From contig NZ_VFMM01000002.1 of assembly GCF_006715085.1 (NCBI RefSeq), forward strand, positions 744,001 through 808,000: a stretch of DNA of 64,000 bases, given 5' to 3'. Numbering within the stretch: position 1 is the stretch's first letter; every line of letters begins with the position of its first letter. Of the stretch, positions 16,251 to 26,440 are shown in pieces. A program made the translations under genes and the position numbers. The DNA is from Kribbella jejuensis (lineage in GTDB: Bacteria; Actinomycetota; Actinomycetes; Propionibacteriales; Kribbellaceae). A model generated the notes under the pieces. It saw only the letters and a program-made list of their open reading frames with translations. It did not search any database and had not been told where the DNA came from.

Positions 16251-19200
16251 ATGACGTCCAACAGGTGGTCCCTGCGCGCATTCACGCGGCAGGTGGGTCT
16301 GCTGTCGATCCTGGCGGTTCTCACTGCCGCTCTGGTCGCAACTCCGGCAAGCCAAGCGGCCAAGCCGACCAGTCCGCCGAAGTCCGCGAAGAGCATCGGC
16401 GAAGCGTCCCGGCTGGCGGCGCAGTACAACGCGCCGGTCGAGATCGAGGACAAAACCACGGAGTACTCACGGACGGTCGCGAATCCCGGCGGTACGTTGA
16501 GCGCCGAGCTCTCGAACCGCCCGGTGCGGGTCCACAAGGACTCGGGTTGGACTGCGATCGACACGACGCTCGCGGTGCGGCAGGACGGCATGCTCGCGCC
16601 GCGCGCCTCGACCACTGATGTGGCGTTCTCGAACGGCGGAACGGGCGTACTCGCGCGCTTTCACCGCGCCGACGGAGTGTTCGAGCTGAAGTCGCCGTGG
16701 TCGCTGCCGACTCCGACGGTCGACGGTTCGAAGGCCACGTACGACGACGTTCTCAACGGAGTCGACCTGGTCGTCGAGGCCACCGCGGAAGGCTTCAGCT
16801 ACAACCTGGTCGTCAAGACCCGGTCGGCCGCCGAGAACCCGGCACTGCGGAGCGTGACGTTCCCGGTGGCGACACAGAATCTCGAACTACGAGCGACCCA
16901 GCCGGGCCGGCCGGCGTACGTCGATGCCTCCGGCAAGCAAGTGCTCAGCACCGGCGAGGCGATGATGTGGGACTCGACCGGTTCGGCGGCGAGCAAGTCC
17001 CGGTCGAGTGCCGCGACGGTCGCCGAAGGGCCGGGCGGGCAGGCCAAGCGGGCCCTGATGAGATTCGACGGCAGCCGCAACGGCCTCACCTTCGTCCCCG
17101 ATCAAGAACTGCTGGCCGGGCCGGCGACAGTCTTCCCGGTGGTGCTGGATCCGATGATCAAGGCCGTCAACCGGAACGGCTGGACGGCCGCGTGGCAGCT
17201 CTACCCGACCACGTCGTTCTGGCAGACCAGTCACACCCTCGGGGTCGGGTACGAGGGTTTCGAGCAGAACAAGATCGTCCGCTCGTTCTTCCAGTTCGAC
17301 GTTTCGCCCTACACCAACAAGAAGATTCTCTCGGCATCGCTGAAGACCTACGAGGTGCACTCCGCGAGCTGCTCTCCCCGCTCGGTGACTGTGTCCCGGA
17401 CCGGCCCGATCTCGTCGGCCACAACCTGGAACCAGCAACCCGCGAGTCAGGCGGATGTCGCGTCGTTCAACGAGGCTCACGGTTACAACTCCAGCTGTCC
17501 GGACGCCGGCGTCGAGGTCGACGTGACGAACTCCGTGCAGTACACCTCGACCGCCAACGGCCGGACCGCGACCTTCAGGTTGCGCGCAACCGACGAGACG
17601 GACGAGATCGCGTGGAAGCAGTTCGACAGCACCGGCCTGCTCACGATCAAGTACGTCGCGTACCCGCTTCCCGCGTACGAGCTGGGTTCCGCGACACAGT
17701 CCGATGTACCGGGCCCGTGCGCGACGGCGACCAACCCGATGGTCGTAGGCTCGCTGCGGCCGCAGTTGTCCGGCAAGGGACGCGTCGGCACCGGTGACAC
17801 CAGTGCCGCGATCGTCGTCCAGTTCCAGATCATCAGCCAGTCCCAGCAGATCTGGTACACGCAGAGCACGACCGTCTTGCCCGGCGTGCTGGTCAAGCCG
17901 CTTGCGCCGACCGGCCTCTCGACCGGGGCCCTTTACACCTACCGGGCCCGAACCCTTTATGCCATCGAAGGGGGCACCTTGGCGTCGGCCTGGTCGGGCA
18001 CGTGTTACTTCAAGATCGACACCACACCACCGCCGAAACCAACCATCACGGCCAGCTACAACGGCACCTCGCTGACGGACTGTCTCGACCCCACACAGGC
18101 CGGCGTCTGCCCGGAGATTGTTCCGTTCGGTGCGAAGGTCACCTACACGATCTCCTCGACGAGCACCGATGTAGTTGCCCTCAGCTACGGATTCGACGGA
18201 GCGTCGTTGACAAAGGTCAACGGCCGGTCCGTCACGGTCTCTCTGGTTACACCGGCACAAGGGTGGGTGGCTTTCAACGCCAAGAGCCACGACGCTGTGG
18301 CCCACGAAAGTGGGTACCAGCTTTTCCGGATCAACGTCGGTCCTGGCCTGCCTCCGGTCGCGGCCTGGTCCCTCGACGAGGGCAGCGGGGGAACGGCCGC
18401 TGACTCCTCGAACAGCAATCATCCGCTGACCGTCACAGGTGCGCAGTTCGACGACGCCGGCCGCGTCGGTGGATCGTTGGTCTTCAACGGGCAGGATGGT
18501 GGTGACAACCGGGCGAGTGTCGCCGGACAGGTGGTCGACACGTCAGGAAGCTTCACCATCTCGGCATGGGTCCGCCCCACCGCGGCGAACGACTCCGGCA
18601 TCGTGGCGATCACCGGCAGCGCTGCGTACGGCGGGGTCCTGAGGTACGCCGCATCCGCCGGTCGATGGACGTTCTACCAGAACGTCTCGGACTCCTGGAC
18701 TGCTGCACAGGCGCGAGTCGATTCCATCGCTCCGCCGGTCATGTCTGCCTGGACACATCTGCTCGGTGTGGTCGACGCAGGCAACAAGACCGTCCAGCTC
18801 TACGTCAACGGCCGCCTGCAAGGTACGTCGACGTTCACCCACACACCGTGGAAAGCCGCCGGGACGGTCGAGGTCGGTTCCTACCGCGTCGGTACCGCTA
18901 AAGGCGTCTTCCCCGGAGGTATCGACGACGTGAAGATCTACCCACGCGTCCTGTCTGCCGCCGAGGCACGGGCTGCAGCCGACCCGCGCACCGGCCCGTC
19001 CGGCAACGACGAACCCGTCGCGGGGCTGACGGCGTACTACCCGTTCGACAACGTCTCGGCCGGTACCGACGGGGTCTGGCGGACCGGTGAGTCCGTCTAC
19101 GGGTCGAACATGATCGTCAGCGGCTTCGGCGATACGACAGACCAGAGCTCGGCCGTCGTCCAGGATCTCGAACGCGGGCGGGTGCTGGCCACCACCGGCA

Positions 19201-19715
19201 AGAGCACGGAAGGCGTCTCGCTGCCCCGGCCTCTGGTCGACGCCTCGGCAAGCTTCACGGTGACGGCCTGGGTCAAGATCACGGACACCACCAAACCGCA
19301 GGTGATCGTCCGCCAGGCAGGATCGGTGAAGGATTCGTGGCGGCTGGAGTACCGGCCGACCGTCGACGACGCCGGCGTGTGGGTCTTCTCGCGCTCCTCC
19401 GCCGACTTGTCGACCGGAACGGTCACCGAGGTGACACAGCCGACGAACCAGTTCACCGCCGACGACTGGAACGCGCTGGTCGCGAAGTACGACGCTGCCA
19501 GCGGCCAGATCGTCCTCCAGGTCGCAGACCGATCCGGTGACGGCGGGATCGACAGCTTCACCACGCCGTTCACGACGGGCAAGACGGTTGTCGGAGGCCA
19601 GGCGGCCGGGCTCAGCCCTTACAACGGTCTCGTCGACGACCTGCGGATCTACGCGGGCGTCGTACCGCAACGCCAGCTCTGCACCGACCTCGGCAACGAA
19701 TCGAGCTGCTCCTGA
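16251..19715 (+). CDS. Secreted LamG-domain protein upstream of Rhs
   Basis: 1154-residue exported protein. ATG 16251 follows AGGGGTGGGG. It has a Sec signal peptide (basic MTSNRWSLRAFTRQ, hydrophobic core, ATPASQA near residue 37). After a beta-rich N-terminal region comes a segment at about 300-470 resembling DNRLRE-type domains (KILSASLKTYEVHS, TTWNQQP). Two LamG/concanavalin-like jellyroll domains follow at about 700-900 and 923-1150, each with a recognisable start (AAWSLDEGSGGTAADSS; AYYPFDNVSAG). LamG domains commonly bind glycans. The TGA overlaps the rhs ATG (TGATG), so the two are made together. A role as surface partner, adhesin or carrier for the Rhs toxin is inferred. Confidence 0.85.
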   Translation: MTSNRWSLRAFTRQVGLLSILAVLTAALVATPASQAAKPTSPPKSAKSIGEASRLAAQYNAPVEIEDKTTEYSRTVANPGGTLSAELSNRPVRVHKDSGWTAIDTTLAVRQDGMLAPRASTTDVAFSNGGTGVLARFHRADGVFELKSPWSLPTPTVDGSKATYDDVLNGVDLVVEATAEGFSYNLVVKTRSAAENPALRSVTFPVATQNLELRATQPGRPAYVDASGKQVLSTGEAMMWDSTGSAASKSRSSAATVAEGPGGQAKRALMRFDGSRNGLTFVPDQELLAGPATVFPVVLDPMIKAVNRNGWTAAWQLYPTTSFWQTSHTLGVGYEGFEQNKIVRSFFQFDVSPYTNKKILSASLKTYEVHSASCSPRSVTVSRTGPISSATTWNQQPASQADVASFNEAHGYNSSCPDAGVEVDVTNSVQYTSTANGRTATFRLRATDETDEIAWKQFDSTGLLTIKYVAYPLPAYELGSATQSDVPGPCATATNPMVVGSLRPQLSGKGRVGTGDTSAAIVVQFQIISQSQQIWYTQSTTVLPGVLVKPLAPTGLSTGALYTYRARTLYAIEGGTLASAWSGTCYFKIDTTPPPKPTITASYNGTSLTDCLDPTQAGVCPEIVPFGAKVTYTISSTSTDVVALSYGFDGASLTKVNGRSVTVSLVTPAQGWVAFNAKSHDAVAHESGYQLFRINVGPGLPPVAAWSLDEGSGGTAADSSNSNHPLTVTGAQFDDAGRVGGSLVFNGQDGGDNRASVAGQVVDTSGSFTISAWVRPTAANDSGIVAITGSAAYGGVLRYAASAGRWTFYQNVSDSWTAAQARVDSIAPPVMSAWTHLLGVVDAGNKTVQLYVNGRLQGTSTFTHTPWKAAGTVEVGSYRVGTAKGVFPGGIDDVKIYPRVLSAAEARAAADPRTGPSGNDEPVAGLTAYYPFDNVSAGTDGVWRTGESVYGSNMIVSGFGDTTDQSSAVVQDLERGRVLATTGKSTEGVSLPRPLVDASASFTVTAWVKITDTTKPQVIVRQAGSVKDSWRLEYRPTVDDAGVWVFSRSSADLSTGTVTEVTQPTNQFTADDWNALVAKYDAASGQIVLQVADRSGDGGIDSFTTPFTTGKTVVGGQAAGLSPYNGLVDDLRIYAGVVPQRQLCTDLGNESSCS

Positions 19716-22700
19716 TGAGGCCAACCATGCGCGTACTTCGTTCCCGTTTCCTACCGGTACTTCTCGGCTTGGCGCTCACCACCACGGTGGCGGTGTCCGG
19801 TCGGGTGTCGTGGGCCGAGGCACGGTCCTCCGGGAGTTCCGCCCTTCCGAAGCCCGTGGCGCCGCACGACGCGGACGTCGAACCGGTCAAACCGGTAGCT
19901 GCACCGAGTGAGTCCCCGGACCTGAAACGGGCGGTCGACAAGACGATCGCTGCGGCGAACAAGCCGGTCACCTGGCCGGCACCAGCGCACCGCAGCGTGG
20001 TCGTCCAACCGGCCGGAACCCGGGCCGACGGACCGGTTACCGCCCGAGCGCTCAAGGGCGGTACGACGGCCACGGTCGACGTCGAGTTCCTCGACCAGGC
20101 GGCGAGTGCCCGGGCCGGCGTCAGCGGTGTCCTGGTCAAGGCAACGGCGCCGACGTCGCGGTCCGACGTACAGCTGTCCTTCGACTACTCCGGCTTCGCG
20201 AATGCCTTCGGCGCGGACTGGGCCGCGCGGCTGACCGTCGTTGCGCTGCCGGCCTGCATTCTGACCACGCCGAACGTGCCCGCCTGTTCAACGAGCACCC
20301 CGCTGCAGGCACACAACGACACCAGCCGGGAAACGGTATCGGCGACGACGCCGGTGACCGCGCAACCGTCGGTGTTCGCGCTCACCGCGGCCTCGGACTC
20401 GAGCACCGGCGACTACGCGGCGACCCAGCTCTCGGCCGCGTCCAGTTGGTCCGGCGGCGGCGCGAGCGGAGACTTCACCTGGTCGTATCCGCTCCGCATG
20501 CCGCCGGCGGCGGCCGGACCGACGCCGAGCCTGGCCTTCCAGTACTCCGCTCAGTCAATCGACGGGCGGACCTCGGCGACGAACAACCAGGTCTCCTGGG
20601 TCGGTGAGGGTTTCGACCTGACCGAGTCCTACATCGAGCGCAAGTACACCAGCTGCGACGAAGACGGCAACGCGGGGAAGTACGACCAATGCTGGAAGTA
20701 CGACAACGCGACGCTCACCCTGAACGGCAAGTCCAACGAACTGGTCCGGGCCACCGGCGATGTGACCGGAGCCAGCACCTGGAAACTGAAGAACGACGAC
20801 GGCTCCCGGGTCGAGAAGCTCGTCGGAACGGTCGACAACGGTGACGCCCGCAAGGAGTACTGGCGCGTCACGACGACAGACGGCACGCAGTACTACTTCG
20901 GCAAGCACCAGCTGAACTCGTCGATGACGACGTACACGAACTCGGTCTACACCGTACCGGTCGCCGGTGACGACGCGGCCGAACCCTGCCACGCGTCGAC
21001 GTTCGCGACGTCGTTCTGCAACTTGGGCTGGCGCTGGAACCTCGACTACGTCGTCGACCTGCACGGCAACGCGATGTCGTACTGGTACACCAAGGAGACC
21101 AACAACTACGCGAAGAACGGCGTCGCCTCTCCCGGTACGCCGTACGTCCGTGGCGGCTACCTGAACCGCATCGACTACGGCCTGCGCGACAGCACGCTCG
21201 CGACCGCGAAGGCTCCGCAACAGGTGGTCTTCACAACCGCGGAGCGTTGCCTCGCCAACTGCTCCGTCCTCAGCAGTACGACGAAGGCGAACTGGCCGGA
21301 CGTGCCGTTCGACCAGGTGTGCGAGGGCTCGACCGCGTGCACCAACAAGGTTTCCCCGACGTTCTTCAGCCGCGAGCGGCTCTACCAGATCCAGACCCAG
21401 GTGCTGAACGGCACGACGTACCAGCCGGTCGACTTCTGGCAGACAAATCTGACCTTCCCGTCCACCAACGACGGCAGCACGGGCGCGCCGATGTGGCTGG
21501 CAGGCATCTCGCACAGCGGCAAGGCCGGTACGGCGCTGAGCGTGCCGAACGTGATCTTCAGCCCGATCGGCATGGCGAACCGGGTCGACTCCGGCACTGA
21601 CGGTCTCAACGGACTGGTCCGTTACCGGATCCACGACATCACCACCGAGACCGGCGCAAAGGTGATGGTGAACTACGCAGGCCCGGAGTGCATGTCGGGG
21701 GAGCGGCCGGCGAAGGACTCCAACACCAAGCGCTGCTACCCGGTCAAGTGGACGCCGCCGCGTGAGGTCGAACGCGAGGACTGGTTCCACAAGTACGTCC
21801 TGGACAACGTCGTGACGTCGGATCCGACCGGCAACGGTGCCCTGATGATGACGCAGTACCTGTATTCCGGCGGTGCCGCCTGGCACTACCAGGAGTCGCC
21901 CATGCTCAAGGACAACGACAAAACGTGGTCCGACTGGCGTGGCTACGGCACGGTCACGACGTACACCGGCGATCCCACCGATCCCGCGCCCCGAAGCCGG
22001 TCGGTCACGAAGTACTTCCGAGGCATGGACGGCGACAAGCTCGAAGGTACGACGGCCGTGAAGAACGTCGACGTCGCCGACACGACCGGTACCCTCCGGG
22101 CGGATCTGGCTCCGTTGTCCGGCAGCCCACGCGAGCAGATCACCTACCAGAACGAGAACTCCAACACTGAGGTGTCCGGCGTCATCACCGATTACGTCGT
22201 CACGCAGAAGGCCGTGCAGGCCGTGCCTGGTGGAACGCTGCAGTCGAACTTCGTCGGTGCGTCGGCAACACAGAGCCGCGTGCACCGCGACGGCGGCCGG
22301 CCGGACCTGATCCGGAGCGTCGCCACGACGTACGACCCGGACAACGGCCTGGCGAACAAGGTCACCGACTACGGCGATGCCACCAAGGTCGACGAGACTT
22401 GCACGATCACGGCGTACGCGAAGAAGACGGTGCCCTGGCTGGTCGCGCTCCCGATGCGGATCGTCACCTCGACCGGAGCCTGCGACGCCGCCTCGGCGAA
22501 CCCGCCCGAGAACCGGGTGCTCTCCGACGTGCGGACCTTCTACGACGGCTTGACATACGGTGACGCTTCGAAGGGTGACGCTACGACCGTCCAACGCGTT
22601 CACCACTACACCAACGGTCTGCCGATCTACCAGACCACCGGCACGAAGGCGTACGACGCGCTGGGCCGGGCCACGTCCACGGGAGATGCACTCGGCCGGA

Positions 22701-25700
22701 TCACCACCACCGACTACACACCCGCCGCGACCGGTCCGCTCACGCAGACCGTGGTGAAGCAACCGACCGTCAACACCTACAGCGGAACTCCGGCGAACTT
22801 CGCCACCACGACTACCTACCGTCCCGAGTGGGGTCTGCCGTCCAAGACCGTCGACCCCAACGGCAAGGTCACCGAGATGGCGTACGACGCGCTGGGCCGG
22901 CTGACCGCGGTGTGGTTGCCGAGCCAGGCCCCGGCGTCGACGATGCTCGCGAACACGAAGTACACCTACACGCTGTCGCAGACCGCTGCCTCGACCGTCC
23001 GGACCGATCAGCTGAACGTGGAGGCGAACGGATACGTCACCTCGTACGCCCAGTTCGACTCGCTGCTGCGACCCCGGCAGACGCAGGCACCGGGAGCGAA
23101 CGGGGGCCGGGTGATCACTGAATCCCGGTACGACTCGCGCGGCCAGGTGACCTACGCCAACCAGGACATCTGGGACTCCGGCGCGCCCGCGGCGGCCTTG
23201 GTGAACGTGGCCAACGCCTCGGTTCCGAACCAGACCTACAACGAGTACGACGGCACGGGCCGGGTCGTGAAGTCGACGTTCATGAGCATGCTGCAGCCGA
23301 AGTGGTCCACGACGACGGTGTACGGCGGTGACACCACCACTGTTCTGCCGCCGGCCGGAGGGAGCGCTACCTCGACCGTGACGGATGTCCGCGGTCAGGT
23401 GATCGAGCGGCGCGAGTACGACGGCAACGCTGCCACCGGTACGCCGGACGTCACGACGTACACGTTCGACCTGGACGGGCGGATGACCCGGATGCAGGGA
23501 GCCGGCGGCGTCTGGACGTACACCTACGACCTGCGCGGCCGGAAGATCCAGAGCACCGATCCGGACTCGGGTACCACGACCTCCACCTTCGACGAGGGCG
23601 ACCGGCTGGTGTCGACCACGGACTCGACCAACAACACGCTGGTCACGACGTACGACGCGCTCGACCGCAAGACTGCGTTGTACAAGTCGAGCGTCGACCC
23701 GGCCAACCTGCTCGCCGACTGGATGTACGACAAGACCGGTCTGTTGGGGCAGTTGGCGATGTCCACCAGTTACACGGCCGGCAAGACCGGTCCGGCGTAC
23801 CGGATGATCGTCAACAGCCGGAACGTGCTCTACAAACCGACCCAGATTACTCGGGACATCCCGTCCGTCGAGGGCGTGGAGATCGACGGCAGCTATTGGA
23901 CCAACTACGCGTACAAGCCCGACGCGAAGACGCCGGCGCTGATCAGCTACTCCGGCGGCGGTGGGCTGGGCGCCGACGACGTCCAGTTCGACTACAGCCC
24001 GCTGGGTCTGCCGACCCGGATGTACAGCACCCGCGGCACGTACGTGAATGACGTCGACTACAACCAGTTCGGTGACGTCACGCTGTACGACCTCGGATCC
24101 AACGCCGACATGTTCATTGCGAACATCTACGAGGACGGGACCCGTCGGCTGAGCCGCAGTTCGGCGGGCGACGTACAGGTGGTTTCGGACCATCAGTACA
24201 CCTATGACCCGGTCGGCAACGTCACCAAGGATCAGAACCTCGTCGACGGCGGCGACACGCAGTGCTTCGGCTACGACGGCCACACGCGGCTGACCTCGGC
24301 CTGGACACCTGGCGACAAAGACTGCACGAAGGCCCCGAGCACGACGGCACTCGGCGGCGTCGCGCCGTACTGGCAGTCGTGGACGTACACGCCGACCGGT
24401 CTGCGGCAGACGCAGACAGACCACTCGGCGAGCGGTGACGTCACCAGCACGTACACCTACAACACGGACCAGCCGCACACGCTGGCGAAGGTGACAGGTG
24501 CCGGCGCCGAGAAGGACTACCAGTACGACGCACGCGGCAACACGACCGTTCGGCCCGGGCAGACGCTGAACTGGGATGCGCAAGGCAAGCTGTCCAAGCT
24601 GACGAGCTCGGCGGGCGACACCAACTACGTGTACGACGCCGACGGCAACCTGCTCGTCCGCCGTGGCCCGACGGAGACGACGCTCTTCCTGGGCGAGCTC
24701 GAGCTGACCCTGAACAAGGCTACCCGGCAGGTGCTCGGCAAGCGCCAGTACGAGTTCAACGGGCAGACGATCGCGGTCCGCTCGGCGAACGGGACGGCGA
24801 CCTCGGACTTCTCGTGGCTGGTGACCGACTACCACGAGACGTCGCAGGTCGCCGTGGACGCCGCGACGTTGACCGCGACGAAGCGCTATGCGAAGCCCTT
24901 TGGTGACCCACGCGGCGTCGCGCCGGGCGCCTGGCCGGACAACCACGGCTTCCTGGGCAAACCGGAGGACAAGGACACCGGCCTGACCACGGTCGGCGCC
25001 CGCGAGTACGACCCGACCATCGGCCGCTTCCTGAGCGTCGACCCGGTGCTCGACATCGCAGACCCGCAGCAGATGCTCGGCTACACCTACGCCAACGACA
25101 ACCCGACATCAGGCTCCGACCCGACCGGCCTGAAGAACGCCGCCGACGGCGACGGCGGCGGAGGCTACACCGACGACGACGTCGACACGCTCTACCCAGT
25201 AGCCGGCGCCGTCAACGACAACCCCCACCCCCACCGCGCCGACGACGACGGCGGCACCAACAACGACGACGGCAACGGTGGCGGTGGCAACCACGACGGT
25301 GGAGGCCACCACAAGAAGAGCGGCATCGGCGGCTGGCTCAAGAAGCGCGTCAACGACGCGAAGGACAAGGTAGACGAGGCCCACGACTGGGCCAAAGCCC
25401 ACGCCTCCGAAATCGGCGAGGCGGTCGCCATCGGGGTGGCGGTCGTCGGCGTCGCAGCCTTCTGCGGTGCGACAGCCGGCATCGGATGCCTGGTTGTCGC
25501 CGGAGCCGTCGCAGGCGCCGCGGGAGCAGGGCTCGGGTACGGCGCCCAAGTCGCTCTGGACGACAACCTGTCATTCAGCACAGCCAGTCTTGCCAAAGAA
25601 GTGGCCATAGGGGGCGTATCGGGTGCTGTGGGCGGCGCTGGGGGCAAGCTGGTCGGTGCGGTCGGCAAAACCCTCCTGGCGAAGGTCGCGTCCGGAGCGG

Positions 25701-26440
25701 GTGCGGAAGCCGGCGAGGCAGTCGCGAACACCGCGGCTCGTGCCTGTTCGTTCTCCGGGACCACCACGGTCCTCATGGCGGACGGCAGCCAGAAGCAGAT
25801 TCAGGACGTCCGGATCGGGGACGAGGTCGTCGCTACGGACCCGGAAACGGGTGAGCAGCTCGCGGAGCCGGTCGAGCACGTGTTCGTCCATGGCGATGTC
25901 GTCACCGACCTGGTGGTCGAGGGCGACGTCGTCACCACCACCGAAGATCACCCGTTCTGGTCGGTCACCGACCAGGCGTTCGAACGCGCCGACCAGCTTG
26001 GAAGCGGCGAACAGGTACTCGGTGCCGATGGCCGCGTACTGACGGTGTCGGGACTGAAAAAGGGTACCGAGCGTCAGGCGCTGGCCTACAACCTCAGCGT
26101 TCGGGGGATTCACACCTACCATGTGGGCGACCGGGCCGTCTTGGTCCACAACACCTGCAACCGCGGGATATATATTGTCAACTCCAAGGCAGGTGTTTAC
26201 GTCGGACAGTCCAAGAACATTTCGAAACGGCTTGCGCAGCACGTGCGGGACGGGAAGTTCACCCAGGCGGAGGCCGACAACGCCGCACGCCAGGGCGTTG
26301 TCGGGAACAAGACCAGCCGGGAGATCGCGGAGCAGATGATGATCGACAGATTGGGCGGGATCAACAACCTGCGGAACGTGGTCAACCCGATCGGGCCGAA
26401 GAGGTTCCCCTTGATGCCGAATCAGCCCTATTCGCGATGA
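19715..26440 (+). CDS. Rhs-repeat polymorphic toxin with Hint and GIY-YIG nuclease domains
   Basis: 2241-residue exported toxin. A signal peptide lies at 1-33 (MRPTMRVLRSRFLPVLLGL). Many YD repeats follow (e.g. YDALGRLTAV, YDADGNLLVRR, YDLRGRKIQS), and the Rhs core ends with GRFLSVDPVLDIADPQQ at about 1769-1785. A Gly/Asp-rich linker and a hydrophobic region (about 1890-1990) precede a Hint self-cleavage domain from Cys2011 (CSFSGTTTVLMADG) to the HN pair 2145-2146. The C-terminal 90 residues are a GIY-YIG nuclease: GIY 2151-2153, YVG 2162-2164, R2172, H2176 and candidate catalytic E2203 or E2206. The Hint domain would release the DNase. The next gene overlaps by four bases and is the candidate immunity gene. 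Confidence 0.92.
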   Translation: MRPTMRVLRSRFLPVLLGLALTTTVAVSGRVSWAEARSSGSSALPKPVAPHDADVEPVKPVAAPSESPDLKRAVDKTIAAANKPVTWPAPAHRSVVVQPAGTRADGPVTARALKGGTTATVDVEFLDQAASARAGVSGVLVKATAPTSRSDVQLSFDYSGFANAFGADWAARLTVVALPACILTTPNVPACSTSTPLQAHNDTSRETVSATTPVTAQPSVFALTAASDSSTGDYAATQLSAASSWSGGGASGDFTWSYPLRMPPAAAGPTPSLAFQYSAQSIDGRTSATNNQVSWVGEGFDLTESYIERKYTSCDEDGNAGKYDQCWKYDNATLTLNGKSNELVRATGDVTGASTWKLKNDDGSRVEKLVGTVDNGDARKEYWRVTTTDGTQYYFGKHQLNSSMTTYTNSVYTVPVAGDDAAEPCHASTFATSFCNLGWRWNLDYVVDLHGNAMSYWYTKETNNYAKNGVASPGTPYVRGGYLNRIDYGLRDSTLATAKAPQQVVFTTAERCLANCSVLSSTTKANWPDVPFDQVCEGSTACTNKVSPTFFSRERLYQIQTQVLNGTTYQPVDFWQTNLTFPSTNDGSTGAPMWLAGISHSGKAGTALSVPNVIFSPIGMANRVDSGTDGLNGLVRYRIHDITTETGAKVMVNYAGPECMSGERPAKDSNTKRCYPVKWTPPREVEREDWFHKYVLDNVVTSDPTGNGALMMTQYLYSGGAAWHYQESPMLKDNDKTWSDWRGYGTVTTYTGDPTDPAPRSRSVTKYFRGMDGDKLEGTTAVKNVDVADTTGTLRADLAPLSGSPREQITYQNENSNTEVSGVITDYVVTQKAVQAVPGGTLQSNFVGASATQSRVHRDGGRPDLIRSVATTYDPDNGLANKVTDYGDATKVDETCTITAYAKKTVPWLVALPMRIVTSTGACDAASANPPENRVLSDVRTFYDGLTYGDASKGDATTVQRVHHYTNGLPIYQTTGTKAYDALGRATSTGDALGRITTTDYTPAATGPLTQTVVKQPTVNTYSGTPANFATTTTYRPEWGLPSKTVDPNGKVTEMAYDALGRLTAVWLPSQAPASTMLANTKYTYTLSQTAASTVRTDQLNVEANGYVTSYAQFDSLLRPRQTQAPGANGGRVITESRYDSRGQVTYANQDIWDSGAPAAALVNVANASVPNQTYNEYDGTGRVVKSTFMSMLQPKWSTTTVYGGDTTTVLPPAGGSATSTVTDVRGQVIERREYDGNAATGTPDVTTYTFDLDGRMTRMQGAGGVWTYTYDLRGRKIQSTDPDSGTTTSTFDEGDRLVSTTDSTNNTLVTTYDALDRKTALYKSSVDPANLLADWMYDKTGLLGQLAMSTSYTAGKTGPAYRMIVNSRNVLYKPTQITRDIPSVEGVEIDGSYWTNYAYKPDAKTPALISYSGGGGLGADDVQFDYSPLGLPTRMYSTRGTYVNDVDYNQFGDVTLYDLGSNADMFIANIYEDGTRRLSRSSAGDVQVVSDHQYTYDPVGNVTKDQNLVDGGDTQCFGYDGHTRLTSAWTPGDKDCTKAPSTTALGGVAPYWQSWTYTPTGLRQTQTDHSASGDVTSTYTYNTDQPHTLAKVTGAGAEKDYQYDARGNTTVRPGQTLNWDAQGKLSKLTSSAGDTNYVYDADGNLLVRRGPTETTLFLGELELTLNKATRQVLGKRQYEFNGQTIAVRSANGTATSDFSWLVTDYHETSQVAVDAATLTATKRYAKPFGDPRGVAPGAWPDNHGFLGKPEDKDTGLTTVGAREYDPTIGRFLSVDPVLDIADPQQMLGYTYANDNPTSGSDPTGLKNAADGDGGGGYTDDDVDTLYPVAGAVNDNPHPHRADDDGGTNNDDGNGGGGNHDGGGHHKKSGIGGWLKKRVNDAKDKVDEAHDWAKAHASEIGEAVAIGVAVVGVAAFCGATAGIGCLVVAGAVAGAAGAGLGYGAQVALDDNLSFSTASLAKEVAIGGVSGAVGGAGGKLVGAVGKTLLAKVASGAGAEAGEAVANTAARACSFSGTTTVLMADGSQKQIQDVRIGDEVVATDPETGEQLAEPVEHVFVHGDVVTDLVVEGDVVTTTEDHPFWSVTDQAFERADQLGSGEQVLGADGRVLTVSGLKKGTERQALAYNLSVRGIHTYHVGDRAVLVHNTCNRGIYIVNSKAGVYVGQSKNISKRLAQHVRDGKFTQAEADNAARQGVVGNKTSREIAEQMMIDRLGGINNLRNVVNPIGPKRFPLMPNQPYSR

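Noticed and set aside
20555..24946. A 1463-codon open frame on the minus strand within the Rhs gene
   Set aside because: It is the shadow of a long GC-biased gene. The plus frame has the signal peptide, YD repeats and core motifs, while the minus frame is Arg/Val-rich without domains.
25140..25320. Gly/Asp/His-rich stretch in the Rhs protein as a separate metal-binding domain
   Set aside because: It lies between the Rhs core and the pretoxin region and is better explained as a flexible linker.
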